From: Corticium candelabrum
Taxonomy: Eukaryota; Porifera; Homoscleromorpha; Homosclerophorida; Plakinidae
NCBI RefSeq assembly: GCF_963422355.1
Contig: NC_085089.1
Coordinates: forward strand, 2,136,456 to 2,200,455
Direction of reading: 5' to 3'
Length of the DNA: 64,000 nucleotides
How positions within the stretch are numbered: the first letter of the stretch is position 1; each line of letters starts with the position of its first letter. Shown here piece by piece: positions 1 through 11,442 of the stretch. The notes under the pieces are model-generated. The model searched no databases. It was not told the origin of the DNA and saw nothing but the letters and a program-made list of their open reading frames with translations. Position numbers and translations under genes: made by a program.

Positions 1-90
1 TGGGCTATATGACTTTGTTGTAATATCAGTGGAAAAGATGACGTACGAGTGTCTACGTAGTCATCTATCAATGTTTGTGTTTGTCTTCAG

Positions 91-1765
91 CACCAATCTA
101 CACTTCCTTCCCATACTTTTTGGATGCTGATCCAGAAATCAGGAGAAACATAAGTGGACTGAGAGAAGGCGATCCTGAATCAGATTCGTCTTTTCTAGAC
201 ATCGAACCGGTGTGAAATTTCCCTTCTCTCTAATAGTGAGATTTACTACTATAATGGCTGTCTGATCTGCAGATCACTGGATTGGTCATGAGATTCCAGA
301 AGCAAGTGCAAGTAAATGCAAGGGTACAGCAATATAATACAACAGGTGGAGATTACCCTAATTGGAGGTCAGCTTCAGTTTAATTAAGTGTGCTATGTGC
401 AACGATGTCAATCCCGAACAATAGAAACATTGTTGCCTGCAGTCTGGATTTGATGTGGTAGCTCTATGGAACAAACTTGTCAACATGAGACACACATTTC
501 ATTTGGACTACTACACTGTAGTAGCGTGAATTGCATGATGTTATTCGTACAGCTGCAGTACGGTCATCCTGTTCTGTTGTGTATAACAACTTCTTGTATT
601 ACAGTCAAACGTCTTACATACATGATGCGCTTATCCCAGTTTTCTATGTTAATGAGGTGACAACTTCAGTGAGAACTTGGTGGAGTCATTAATCAAATTT
701 GTGTTTTATGCCAGACTGCTACTGCTGATTATTCTCATGTAAATCTCGTTGCCAATGGTATTCCTTGGGGAGCTACAGCACTTGGAGGTATGCCTTATAA
801 CCAATCATAACGACTCCTTTCTAGGCGTTTGTATCTTTTGGCTTGGGCACACTGAATTAATTAAGTGGCTTTTGTCATAAACAAATTTAACTTGTGCTGC
901 CAAAATTATGTATGTGCCTAGTTAAATGAGTTTATTACTTAAGAAATTCTGTGACAGTTGTGATTATTTAAATCTAATTTAATCATCATAAACAAAAAAA
1001 TGTTTCTATCTTTGAATATTGCCTTTTTGTATATTTGCAATTTGTTTGTATGGGAATTCAAACTAGATGCATAGGCTGTTGTTGAGTGAAAAAATGATGC
1101 ACCCACTGCTGGTGCTCTACATCTAAATTGTAGTTAGTCACTTGTAGCCAGTCCCTACTGTTTCCAGCAAGTGCAAGACATGCAGAAGAGATCACAAGTA
1201 CGAGAGAGCACTTCCAACAGCCTTTTACGTCAAAAGCCTGTGACTGGTGGTCATTTCTGATCTTGATAGCACATACATTGCCTAGCATAAGTCTGGATGC
1301 AGAGAGGTCACTTTCTATACTGAAGGCTGGATTAAAACTTATGCATGGTCAGGTTTGGCAGAGGAGCTTGTTACACATCCATTAGTAAGGACCACAGTTC
1401 ACGGAAAGAATAGCACTAAACAAGAATATTCTATATGTCAAATATATCTATACCTCAGGATATTGTATGCCATCATTGTATGCCATCACACCAAGGGTCA
1501 TAATCCCTCCTGAACCAGGCACGGTCTGTGGATAATCATTTGTTTCAAACATCCCGGATCTGCATCTAATGCATGCTTTTTGTGGTTAAGGAATGTTTAG
1601 GCGTATCAATATTTTGCCGTTTAAATGTACCTGTAATTCATCTACCAGCATTAAATTTGTCTTGCAGGAATCATTGTTATCATATGTGTTGTTCTGCTAC
1701 TTGTTTGGACTTGTGGCCGTCCACATGGGTACAAAGAGCTGGCACAAGTGTCACAGAAGAAATAG
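91..1765 (+). CDS. Class B scavenger receptor (CD36 family), 3' part of a second copy
   Basis: Five exons are seen: 91-209, 273-367, 605-656, 715-787 and 1668-1765 (stop TAG). They encode the C-terminal part of a CD36/LIMP-2 type receptor: a segment starting APIYTSFPYFLDADP, then ITGLVMRFQKQ, QTSYIHDALIPVFYVNE, and finally a hydrophobic membrane anchor (IIVIICVVLLLVW) with a short cytoplasmic tail ending SQKK. Each exon has the same length and phase as exons 7-11 of the complete gene at 16075-25204, with a few substitutions (for example VNLVANGIPWG against VNLIANGIRWG). The 5' exons lie left of the window, so it cannot be said whether this copy is a full gene. No break is visible in the part seen. 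Confidence 0.85.
1200..1385 (+). mobile_element. hAT-like transposase C-terminal remnant (copy 1)
   Basis: An open stretch inside the last intron of the CD36-family copy reads like the C-terminal dimerisation region of hAT transposases: WWSFLILIAHTLPSIS, then DAERSLSILK and a short basic/leucine tail. No terminal repeats were found. The same fragment sits at 24632-24825 in the other duplicate, so it was present before the duplication. The match is short, hence moderate confidence. Confidence 0.45.
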
Positions 1766-2111
1766 ACTGTGAAGATAGAAGTACTCAGTAGTTATTGTAG
1801 TTGACTTTCGAATTTGATTACAAGCATGATGAGCTCTGTCTAAGAAAATGGAGTTGCCTTTAGTAGCAATAGTAAGTAGCCTAGTGCAATGCTCAGCTAT
1901 AGAATGATAACCACACTTGAATTCTTAATCAATTCTTTCTGTTGTCTCAAAATACTAGTTTTCATGCAGACACACTATTAGTCACAGTCTAATGTACCTA
2001 CCTGCAGACACTCAAACAAACAATCACTTCAGACACTGAAGAAAGCGTATGAAACTTCATCTGGCAGTTTGCTTATTTCACTTCACGTTTGCCTACCATC
2101 CTAGTCATATA

Positions 2112-3071
2112 CTATAACGATAGAATTGGCATCTTGATGAGAGCATTAACTATCTGTGCTGCCGACTCAACACAGCCATCAAAATTCGAGTGGTTGAATC
2201 CATCACCACCAAACAGCAGTGGTGGAGACTGACCTATTGTGACATATCCGGGTATGCCAGAATATGATTGCTTCACTTGAGAATATCGCCATCGATGACA
2301 CCTACTCCAAGTAGGTTTTGGCAGCCACGAAAACAACATTTGTACTCGGTCTATCAAAGTTTCTTCCACTTTTGCTCGTTCTTCTTCTAAATGTTCCACT
2401 GCAAAAGGAACACTAGAATGCACTAGGAGTGAGTGAGGACCTCCAGACTGAGGATTCCGTTTTCTCGAGTCCCAGCACACAAAACGAATTGCATCGTTAC
2501 CGCACACATATTTAGCAGTCCAAGGGACAGGAATCTCAAAATCTGACTCAAAGTGTAATGCAACAGCATATCTCGACGAATAGTGCACACACTCGAGATT
2601 TTTCTTTAGAATCGGTTTCTTATCAAGCAGCTCCAAAACACCATCAAGAGCGAGAGCCTATTACGGCATAGCACACCGATTACTTTAAAACCACAAGATG
2701 CCCTGCATGTATGTACCTGTGGTACTGGTATAGTGATCACCACTGCATTATAAGATGCAACATAGCCGTTTTCGGACTCGAGAGTTAACGTCTTGATCAT
2801 ACCATCATCTGCCACTGACAGCTTTTCAAGACGAGTGTTATACAAAACACTGTAGCCTGAAGGTATATGATCAGTCAAACGATCGTCTCATTATTCAAAA
2901 CATTTACCTACTGTAGTTGCAATCTGACCTGATGCCGCTACACAGTAGTTGACAATGCTATCCATTCTTTTAGGGGCAACGAAATTTTTTGCCTTGTCAC
3001 TACGGCTTTCACCTTCAATGACACCACAAAATGGCACTAGAATACCATGATCCAAAAGTTCAGAGTAAAAC
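2112..3071 (-). pseudogene. Renalase copy lacking its first exon
   Basis: Three exons are seen on the minus strand: 3071-2908, 2856-2717 and 2657-2112, matching exons 2-4 of the complete renalase at 25544-26838 with the same boundaries and phases. They encode the substrate-side domain and the C-terminal part with the renalase signature GGDGFNHSNFDGC. Missing is exon 1, which in the complete copy carries the start codon and the Rossmann motif GxGxxG that binds FAD. The duplication ends at about 3147, before that exon could be included. On its own it cannot make a working flavoprotein. Substitutions such as APKG to APKR in exon 2 fit relaxed constraint. It could still be transcribed from the RING exon just upstream on the same strand. 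Confidence 0.85.
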
Positions 3072-3251
3072 CTATCACGTAATGTTACTTTAAAGGCCTC
3101 ACAAATAGTTTCTAAAAATTAATTAATTATTTTATTAATTAAATTAAAGCATACTTTTAGGTCTATATAGGATGCCATTACATCAATTAATTAATTATTA
3201 GAGCCTTTAATTATGAAATTATATAGACAAAAGTCAATTGTACAATCAAAC

Positions 3252-3635
3252 CTCGTTCTTTGCAATAATCTCTCCGCATCCTTGATCACACGGTTGAAGT
3301 CGTCGTGCATTATAAACACAAGTACTGACGTGACTCTGCAAAGCATCCAAACTCAATAGCTCCGAACATCCCTCGTCAACAAAGTCGCAGGTTATTATCA
3401 TTCGACCAAGAAGGTTGCGAAGAAGCCTAGAAGCCGGCAATAAGTCTTTTTCGGACACTTCCTTGCAGTCCTGAGGACAAGTGCGCTTTCTCTTCAGCCA
3501 TTCTCGTATACAGTCATTGCAGTAACTGTGTTCGCACTGTTGAATTTGAACGGGATCTTCTAATACGCTCTGACAGATGGAGCATATAAGTTCTTCGTCG
3601 ACAACGCCCTGAAAACGGTGGATGTCAAACCCCAT
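3252..3635 (-). CDS. RNF41/NRDP1-like RING E3 ubiquitin ligase, first coding exon only
   Basis: The exon starts at the ATG opening MGFDIHRFQG, closely resembling the start of vertebrate RNF41, and ends at a GT donor after AKNE (phase 0). It holds a C3HC4 RING (CSICQ ... CEHSYCNDC ... CPQDC) followed by a TRAF-type zinc-finger region (CDFVDEGC ... CDQGCGEI). RNF41 proteins normally continue with a coiled coil and a substrate-binding domain. No such exons are seen downstream, where duplicated renalase and CD36 sequence begins about 105 bp beyond the donor. The gene is either cut short by the duplication breakpoint or interrupted by a large insertion with its remainder left of the window. The start at 3635 is chosen because no upstream in-frame ATG exists. 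It is divergent from the M20 gene at 3864, only 228 bp away. Confidence 0.8.
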
Positions 3636-3863
3636 CAACAAAGTCAACACATACGGGTCTTTCAAACTAGGCGCCTATTTTAATTTAATTAGTTTAAATT
3701 ATTTATAAGCCTGTGAGTTCAGTTTTGTTCAACTATCGTCAAATGTTGTTTTGATATAAAAATTAATTAACTAATTAAGATTAATTAATTAGGATTTTAG
3801 TAGTCAGTTGACACTAACAACTTGTACAACTGCGCGAGGTATCTTGACTCCAAGGTCTGTAGA

Positions 3864-5642
<1,779 letters not shown>

Positions 5643-5856
5643 ATTATCCTTCAGTTGAAAATTCTGTGCTGGGAAGGGTCTAGATTTGTAGCGACCGAAT
5701 ATCGTAATTTTTATAGCTTTTTGGATTTATTTGTTGAGGAAACAAAGAATAGAGTTGACAGGCGCACTGTGCTTATATTGTACGCACACCCGGATCTAAC
5801 TCGTGAGGCGTGGCAATCTGCGCTCCAGACCTTCATGCGCGCGAGTGTGGACTAAC

Positions 5857-7182
5857 ATGGCAGAACAATTTGAAGCGTGTTGCATGCTCTGCTATTGACC
5901 AGCGCGTTTCAAGTTTGCGGCAACTGAGCGAGGCAATTTGGGCTAATCCTGAATTGAACTACGAAGAGCACAAAGCTCACTCTTTGCTGACTAGCTTCTT
6001 GAAGAGAGAAGACTTTGACGTAGATGAGAAGTATACTCTCGATACAGCGTTTAGAGCGAGAGCCGGAGGAGATAGCGGCATCAATGTAGCATTCATATGT
6101 GAATACGACGCATTACCGGACATTGGGCATGCGTGCGGTCACAACCTGATTGCAGAAGCAGGTCAAAATATTAATTTTTATTTCTGTTTATTTTTATGAG
6201 ACACTTCGTTTAGCCTTTTGCAATTTAGTTTAATCTTTTAGCATGATCAGGCAAAATGTTGTTATTGTAATCAAGGCCATTAATCATATATGCCACAGGT
6301 TGTGCTGCTGGTATTGGTCTAAAAGCTGCTCTAGAGGCTACTGAATCAGCATCTGGTCGTGTGACAATTATGGGAACTCCTGCCGAAGAAGGTGGTTATG
6401 GCAAAATCAGGATGATCGAGAATGGCTGCTTCAAAGATGTCGACATCACTATGATGGTTCACCCTTATCTTCTGAATGTTGTAGATGGCGTTTTCATTGC
6501 TCGTGATTCCATGGTCATAACTTATACAGGCAAAGCTTCCCATGCTGCTGCATTTCCTTGGGAAGGCATAAATGCATTAGATGCAGCAGTTTCTGCTTAT
6601 AATGGCATATCAATGTTACGGCAACAAATGAAGCCGACTTGGCGTGCTCATGGTATCATAAGCAATGGTGGTGCTAAACCTAACATTATCCCAGAAAAGT
6701 CTGAACTACAATATTATCTTCGTGCACCAACAAATGCTGAGCTCGATGTTTTGAAGGCAAAAGTTGAGCATATACTTCAGTCAGCTGCTGACACAACAGG
6801 ATGCCAGGTGGAAGTGAAATCGACTGGGAGATACTCAAATCTCATCAGCAACTCACGGCTAGAGAAGTTGTATGTTTACAATGCACAAACGCTGGGCGTA
6901 GAATTTGATCCTAAGGGCAAGACAACAGCCGGATCAACTGACATGGGTGACGTGTCTTATATTATTCCAACAATTCATCCAATGTATAGTATTGGCACGA
7001 CTGCTTACAATCACACTCGTGAGTTCACAAAGGCAGCGAACAGTGACTTTGGTCACCAGCAGACTCTAACTGTTGCCAAGGCTATGGCTATGACTGCAAT
7101 TGACATTCTGACAAATCCTGAATTGCTGAAAGATACAAGAGAAGCGTTTCAGAATGAACTGGAAACAGCAAGACATCCATGA
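5857..7182 (+). CDS. Peptidase M20 domain-containing protein 2-like, gene b (start out of frame)
   Basis: Exons are about 5857-6161 and 6299-7182, again split after IAEAG. The body has all family landmarks: GHACGHNLIAEAG, GTPAEE, MMVHP, ASHAAAFPWEG, GSTDMGDVSY and YNHTREF. The expected start ATG at 5857 aligns with gene a, but between it and LKRVACSAID there is one extra base, so the ATG is out of frame with the conserved reading frame. No in-frame ATG precedes the conserved residues and an in-frame stop lies a little upstream. Possible explanations are an assembly error, a recent inactivating insertion, a non-AUG start, or an upstream exon spliced in near 5870. The rest of the gene is intact, which argues for an error or a very young lesion. 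Restoring one base would give about 395 residues. Confidence 0.82.
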
Positions 7183-7624
7183 TTATTGAAGCATAAGCAT
7201 TAATTAAAATTGTGTTGATTCTAATACTTCCATATCACTTTCTTTTTTGGTGAAAAGGCGTAAGCGTAAGAACTGTGGACCAAGGGGCCATGGCCCTCAA
7301 TAATTTCCTGTCTTGCTGCAATATTCCCAAATGCTTTAAATTGAATTTAGTCCCCCAAACCTCAAAAATTTTTACGCGTATACGATTAATTGATTAATTA
7401 ACTAGTAATTGAAGCTGTGTTTATACTGTTGCTTTGAATCCACAGCTGTGAGCCTTCTAAACACCAGTGTTTTAACGTAAATGTTTCACACTCTACACTG
7501 CTTTCAGCATACTTTGAAATAATAAATGGAAATCATTTACTGCAAACATATTCCTAGTTATGCAGTCTTAGTCTATAGTAGCATAAACTATGCACTGACT
7601 CGGGGTCAGTTCCTAGATTTTTGT
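7183..7624. other. Intergenic, no gene seen
   Basis: 3' flank of M20 gene b. AT-rich, with an AATAAA near 7520 that could serve as a polyadenylation signal. No coding similarity recognised. Confidence 0.6.
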
Positions 7625-8380
7625 TTACGGCATATATAGCTCGTTTACAGTTGTGTCGTTGGGTCTCTTACACCTTCTAACAAGTACAATGATTAGGATG
7701 CTGATGACAATGGCAAACAACACCTCCAGTTGTTATGACAACAACCATCACCATAGTACTGTCGTCAGTTAATTTGAAAGCTTTTTTCACAAGAAGTACC
7801 ATCATAGTAAAGGTCACAAACACAAAATGGCTTTAAGTTAGGTACCATAGCTGTACTCCGAATTGCAACTGCCGTTGCCCACTGCAATTCTGAGAGCGGT
7901 TACACAGTACAAGCTCACAAAATTCGCCATCAAAATGTAATGGACACATACAGTTAAAGATTCGATCTCTCTCGTTCAGCTCACATGTGCCATTACTCTT
8001 ACGTACATTAATAGCACAATAATCACAAGAAAATCTGTTTATTCCATCTACACATGGGAGCTCCAGTCAAAGGTCATTGCAATATTGAGCTCCATTGTTA
8101 GGTACACAGTCATTAACACTGTCATGACAAGCCAAACCAGTGAAACTAGGTACACATAAGCAGACATAGGACACCGGGATATACCTGCATGTGGCTGTTT
8201 GGTAATGTCAAAAAATGGATTACAGATACCCTGTTCCAGCTAGACCAAAGTTGCACTGCTCAGATGGATCACATTCACAATATCTGCCTGTGAAGTTTCC
8301 TGCACAGGTGCAGTTGAAACTACCAGGCGTTTTGTTGCAAGTTCCACCATCTTGACAAGATTTACTGTCACATTCTATGA
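7625..8380 (-). pseudogene. Decayed EGF-repeat transmembrane protein gene
   Basis: Read on the minus strand, 8378-8256 gives a clear EGF-like module (ECDSKSCQDGGTCNKTPGSF, then CTCAGNFTGRYCEC). Further down come several more cysteine-rich EGF-like pieces (for example CLCVPSFTGLACHD and FCVCDLYYDGTSCEKS), and finally a hydrophobic stretch (LFAIVISILIIVLV) with a basic stop-transfer RRCKR and a short tail ending at a TAA at 7627-7625. The order is right for a type I membrane protein with EGF repeats. However the pieces lie in different frames and at least one stop interrupts them (CNDL followed by TGA), with no convincing splice sites to reconcile them. I read it as a pseudogene or fragment of a gene family member; a poorly assembled real gene is the alternative. 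Confidence 0.6.
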
Positions 8381-8759
8381 TTAACAATAAAAAAGACAAG
8401 TCATTAAGTTAAATACAAAGTTAATTAATTGCATAAAGCGTTTATAAATTAATTATTTAATATACGTAATTGTATAATCTATGTACCATTTGAAGTTGAA
8501 GGACGAGCAGAAAAGAAAAAATCCAAAACCTGCAAAATGCATGGAACACAATGCAACCAATGTTGAGAACTGCACCAAATTGTGGTGAGTCAAAAAAATA
8601 CATTACGTGTCGTGCTCAACCAGATCAGTCTGGTTTGTAAAGTCTAGTACAAGCACCGGAAGCAAACCCCCTGCTTCAGAAGTACTTAGACCATCACGGC
8701 TGTCTAGAAAGAAGACATGACTTTACGAAGGATCCGAGTAAGTAACAAGGATCGGGAAC

Positions 8760-10010
8760 AAGGAAGTTGGGTGCAGGTTATCAACTCTGTGTTGATAATT
8801 ATTATACGCCTTGTGTACTGTTTGAGCAGCTCCTGGAAAGGAAATAAGATCTTAGCCTGTGAAACTCTTCGTAGAAATCGGAAGAAATTCCCCTAAGCAA
8901 CTGACAAACTCTGTTGCCAATCGCAAGAGTTTCAAGAGCTGCAAGAGTTTCAGGGGTGAATTCCTGTGGGTTAGAGATGGGCGCCTAGCCCACTACGAAT
9001 GGCATGACAACAGCCAGGCTGGTTTTTTGTCCACCATGCTTCCAGGAGCTGATGGATAAACTTGTACTCGATACATAGGTCATAAGAGGCAAACTCTAGT
9101 GTGCCCTCCGGTTGTACCTTTTTACAACAAGTACATGGGGCGTCGATAAATTCAATCACATGACCAAGATCTACGGCGTGCTCAGGAAGTGCCAACATTG
9201 GACCAATGTTATTTCTATAACTTCCTGGACACTGCCGTGGTCAATAGTTTCATTCTTTTTAAAATTAAACAGCTGAATCCCGATACGAAGATGTCGCATC
9301 TCCACTTTCACACTGCTATCACACTTCCACTGGTACAGATGTTTAGTGAACATCGTTTTGCGCCACAGCTGTCTCTTCCTGCTCCTGCATCTGCTCCTAC
9401 TGCTGCTACTACTGCTGCTGAACTGTTGCCTGTTCCTGTGACTGCACCTGTTCTTGTGACTGCACCTGTTCCCATGACTGCATCTGTCCCATGACTGCAT
9501 CTGTTCCTGTGCCTGTTGTTACTACTGCTACGAAGACACAAGCCTTTCGAGATGCATCAACTGTTTGTTGTTCCACAACTGATGACTCCAGCAGTTGGAA
9601 TGCCACAAGCAGTGGGAATGCCACAAGCAGTTGTGATGCCACAGGCAGTTTTGATGCCACAGTTGGTTTCGATGCCACAGGCTGTTACGATGCCACCATC
9701 TGTTGTGATGCCACTACCACCACCAGTTTTACGACCACAGCAACCTGGTGTTATGTTGCTACCTCAACAACCTGCTGTGCCATAACTGCCACTGGCAGTA
9801 CCACCACGGCAACCTGGTGTGCCACAATGCATCAATTGTAACACGAATGGCCATAACGTCATCTTTAGTCATGCCAGGAGCAGGCCTCGTTGTGGAGTGT
9901 GTAGGAATCTTAATAGTATATCTTACTGTGAGGCATGCAGGTTGGCCCTCTGCTGCCACAAGTTGAAGAACTGTTTCTACACCTACCACAACTCTAAAGC
10001 TACACAGGAC
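8760..10010 (+). mobile_element. piggyBac transposon remnant with C-terminal zinc-binding domain
   Basis: Pieces of a piggyBac (DDE_Tnp_1_7) transposase appear in the right order: GYQLCVDNYYTPCVLFEQLL (8779 on, containing the catalytic-site Asp of VDNYY), LRRNRKKFP, GEFLWVRDGRLAHYEWHDN, FLSTMLPGADG, YNKYMG (about 9123), and NFLDTAVVNSFILFK (9225 on). After a proline/glutamine-rich linker of short repeats comes a cysteine-rich zinc-binding tail, CGVCRNLNS ... CEACRLALC ... CFYTYH (about 9885-10000), typical of the piggyBac C-terminus. The core is broken by several stops and frameshifts, so it is dead. No terminal inverted repeats or TTAA duplication could be identified. It lies between M20 genes b and c. 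Confidence 0.8.
9500..9790 (+). repeat. Imperfect 18-bp coding repeats in the piggyBac linker
   Basis: Tandem units of the form ATGCCACA(A/G)GCAGTTGTG encode degenerate MPQAVG/MPQAVV hexapeptides, preceded by a stretch rich in GCTCCTACTGCT-like triplets. They sit between the catalytic core and the zinc-binding tail of the piggyBac remnant, in the frame shared by both. Confidence 0.75.
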
Positions 10011-10141
10011 GAGTCTTGGCAGATAAATGCGAAGACAAAGTCATCTAGTTGGTTTATTGGATGATCACAGGTCTGCATTCTCTTTCTCCCATATGTACAT
10101 GTACGGCATCTATATAGTCACTGTCATTTCTATGTACTTCC

Positions 10142-10242
<101 letters not shown>

Positions 10243-10384
10243 CGTCGACTTGTTTCAATCTTATGTGTATCTACATGTTATGTACTGTGTTCTGGGTTTC
10301 CCTTTCCCTTCTGGTGAGTTTTTTTGTATATAAGCAGTTTTCCTTCCCTTCCCAACCTGACTGTTGTCAGAAGCGTAGTTATAG

Positions 10385-10530
10385 TTCCTCCTGAACTTAA
10401 GTTTATAGTTTACCTTGCTCCTGAATCGGTTAGGTTGGGGCAGGAGTATGTAGTTTACAGTTTTCCCTTCCTCCTGAACCGGTTAGGTCGGGGTAGGAGT
10501 GTATGGTTTATAAGATTTTCTTTCCTGTGG
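10385..10530. repeat. Short tandem repeat, about 53-bp period
   Basis: Two clear units begin CTGAATCGGTTAGG (10421) and CTGAACCGGTTAGG (10474), each followed by GGGG(C/T)AGGAGT and a TTTACA/TTTATA segment. A weaker third unit precedes them. No gene seen between here and 11140 apart from a small hairpin (GACGCTGCAA pairing with TTGCAGCGTC, near 10824-10855). Confidence 0.65.
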
Positions 10531-11149
10531 GTGGCTCTGTGGGCCAGAATCCACATCACGTGAGGGTGTTGGTCAAAATCCAGTCACACCTCCTCGTGGT
10601 GACCGATGGTAACAGCATTTAATTCTTCTTGTGCTGGCTAACATGACTGGTACAGTTGCTGTAATTTCCACACTACATTGTTGATATCATAGACTATGAT
10701 GTCTGAGATGATACAATTGTGTGAAATTTCTATAGCAATTGTGTGGAACTACAGCCTCTTGTTGTATGAATTGTGAAAGCTAATGGATTGTGTTCTAAGC
10801 AGGAGTGTGGCCCATCTGGCGCTATGACGCTGCAAGCGCCAAGCCGAATTTTGCAGCGTCAGAACGGTGCCGATATGGCGGTAATACTCTGGCATGCACA
10901 TTTACTGATTGATACTGATTATCATGTGCAGTAGATATGGTAACTTATCAATCTGTCAAATCAAAGAACAATTGACTCCTAGACTGGTCAGGCGGATCTA
11001 GAAGTAGCTCTGGTCCAAAGGCTGCTGGACCAGCACAACTTAATTCCTCAGCCTTCAGATTCCAATAGCATAGTTACAGTAAAATTTCTGTGCAAGTAAT
11101 TAAACTATATGGGTGAAGATGGGATGTCAAGAAATAGCAAGGAGTGCAG

Positions 11150-11365
11150 ACAAGCCTCACTTCTTCATTGGGAATCGTATAGCACAGCCATGGCAATGGC
11201 TACATATCGATTTCATTGGGTCCCTCAGGGTCGAATGTACTTACTGGTAGTGGACGCTTATGGTAAGGTGCCAGAGGTGAGCGAAATGTTGAGTATAGTT
11301 ATTAACAGCAGAGGTACATATACATTGTGGCCCATTCACCTAGTACAGTGACAACGATGGTCGTC
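11150..11365 (+). mobile_element. Ty3/Gypsy-type retroelement fossil, integrase fragment
   Basis: A short stretch resembles the core of a Ty3/Gypsy integrase (motifs like RMYLLVVDAYGKVPEV and the preceding WQWLHIDF). Only this small part is recognisable; no long terminal repeats or other domains were identified nearby. It is broken and old. Confidence 0.6.
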
Positions 11366-11442
11366 GAAACTACAAAATGATTGAGCTACTTTGTACGCAA
11401 GCTATTCTCAGTATATAGTCACGACATCATTGGTGCCAGCTT

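Larger units (their letters stand above)
1..3147. repeat. Segmental duplication, left copy (partner 23440-26579)
   Basis: Base 1 matches base 23440 and the two stretches run together, nearly identical by eye with small indels, until about 3147/26579, where they diverge inside an AT-rich TTAATTAA tract. Exons, introns and an embedded hAT remnant are all shared. The left edge is cut by the window, so the true block is longer. It carries the 3' half of a CD36-family gene and exons 2-4 of renalase. Confidence 0.93.
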
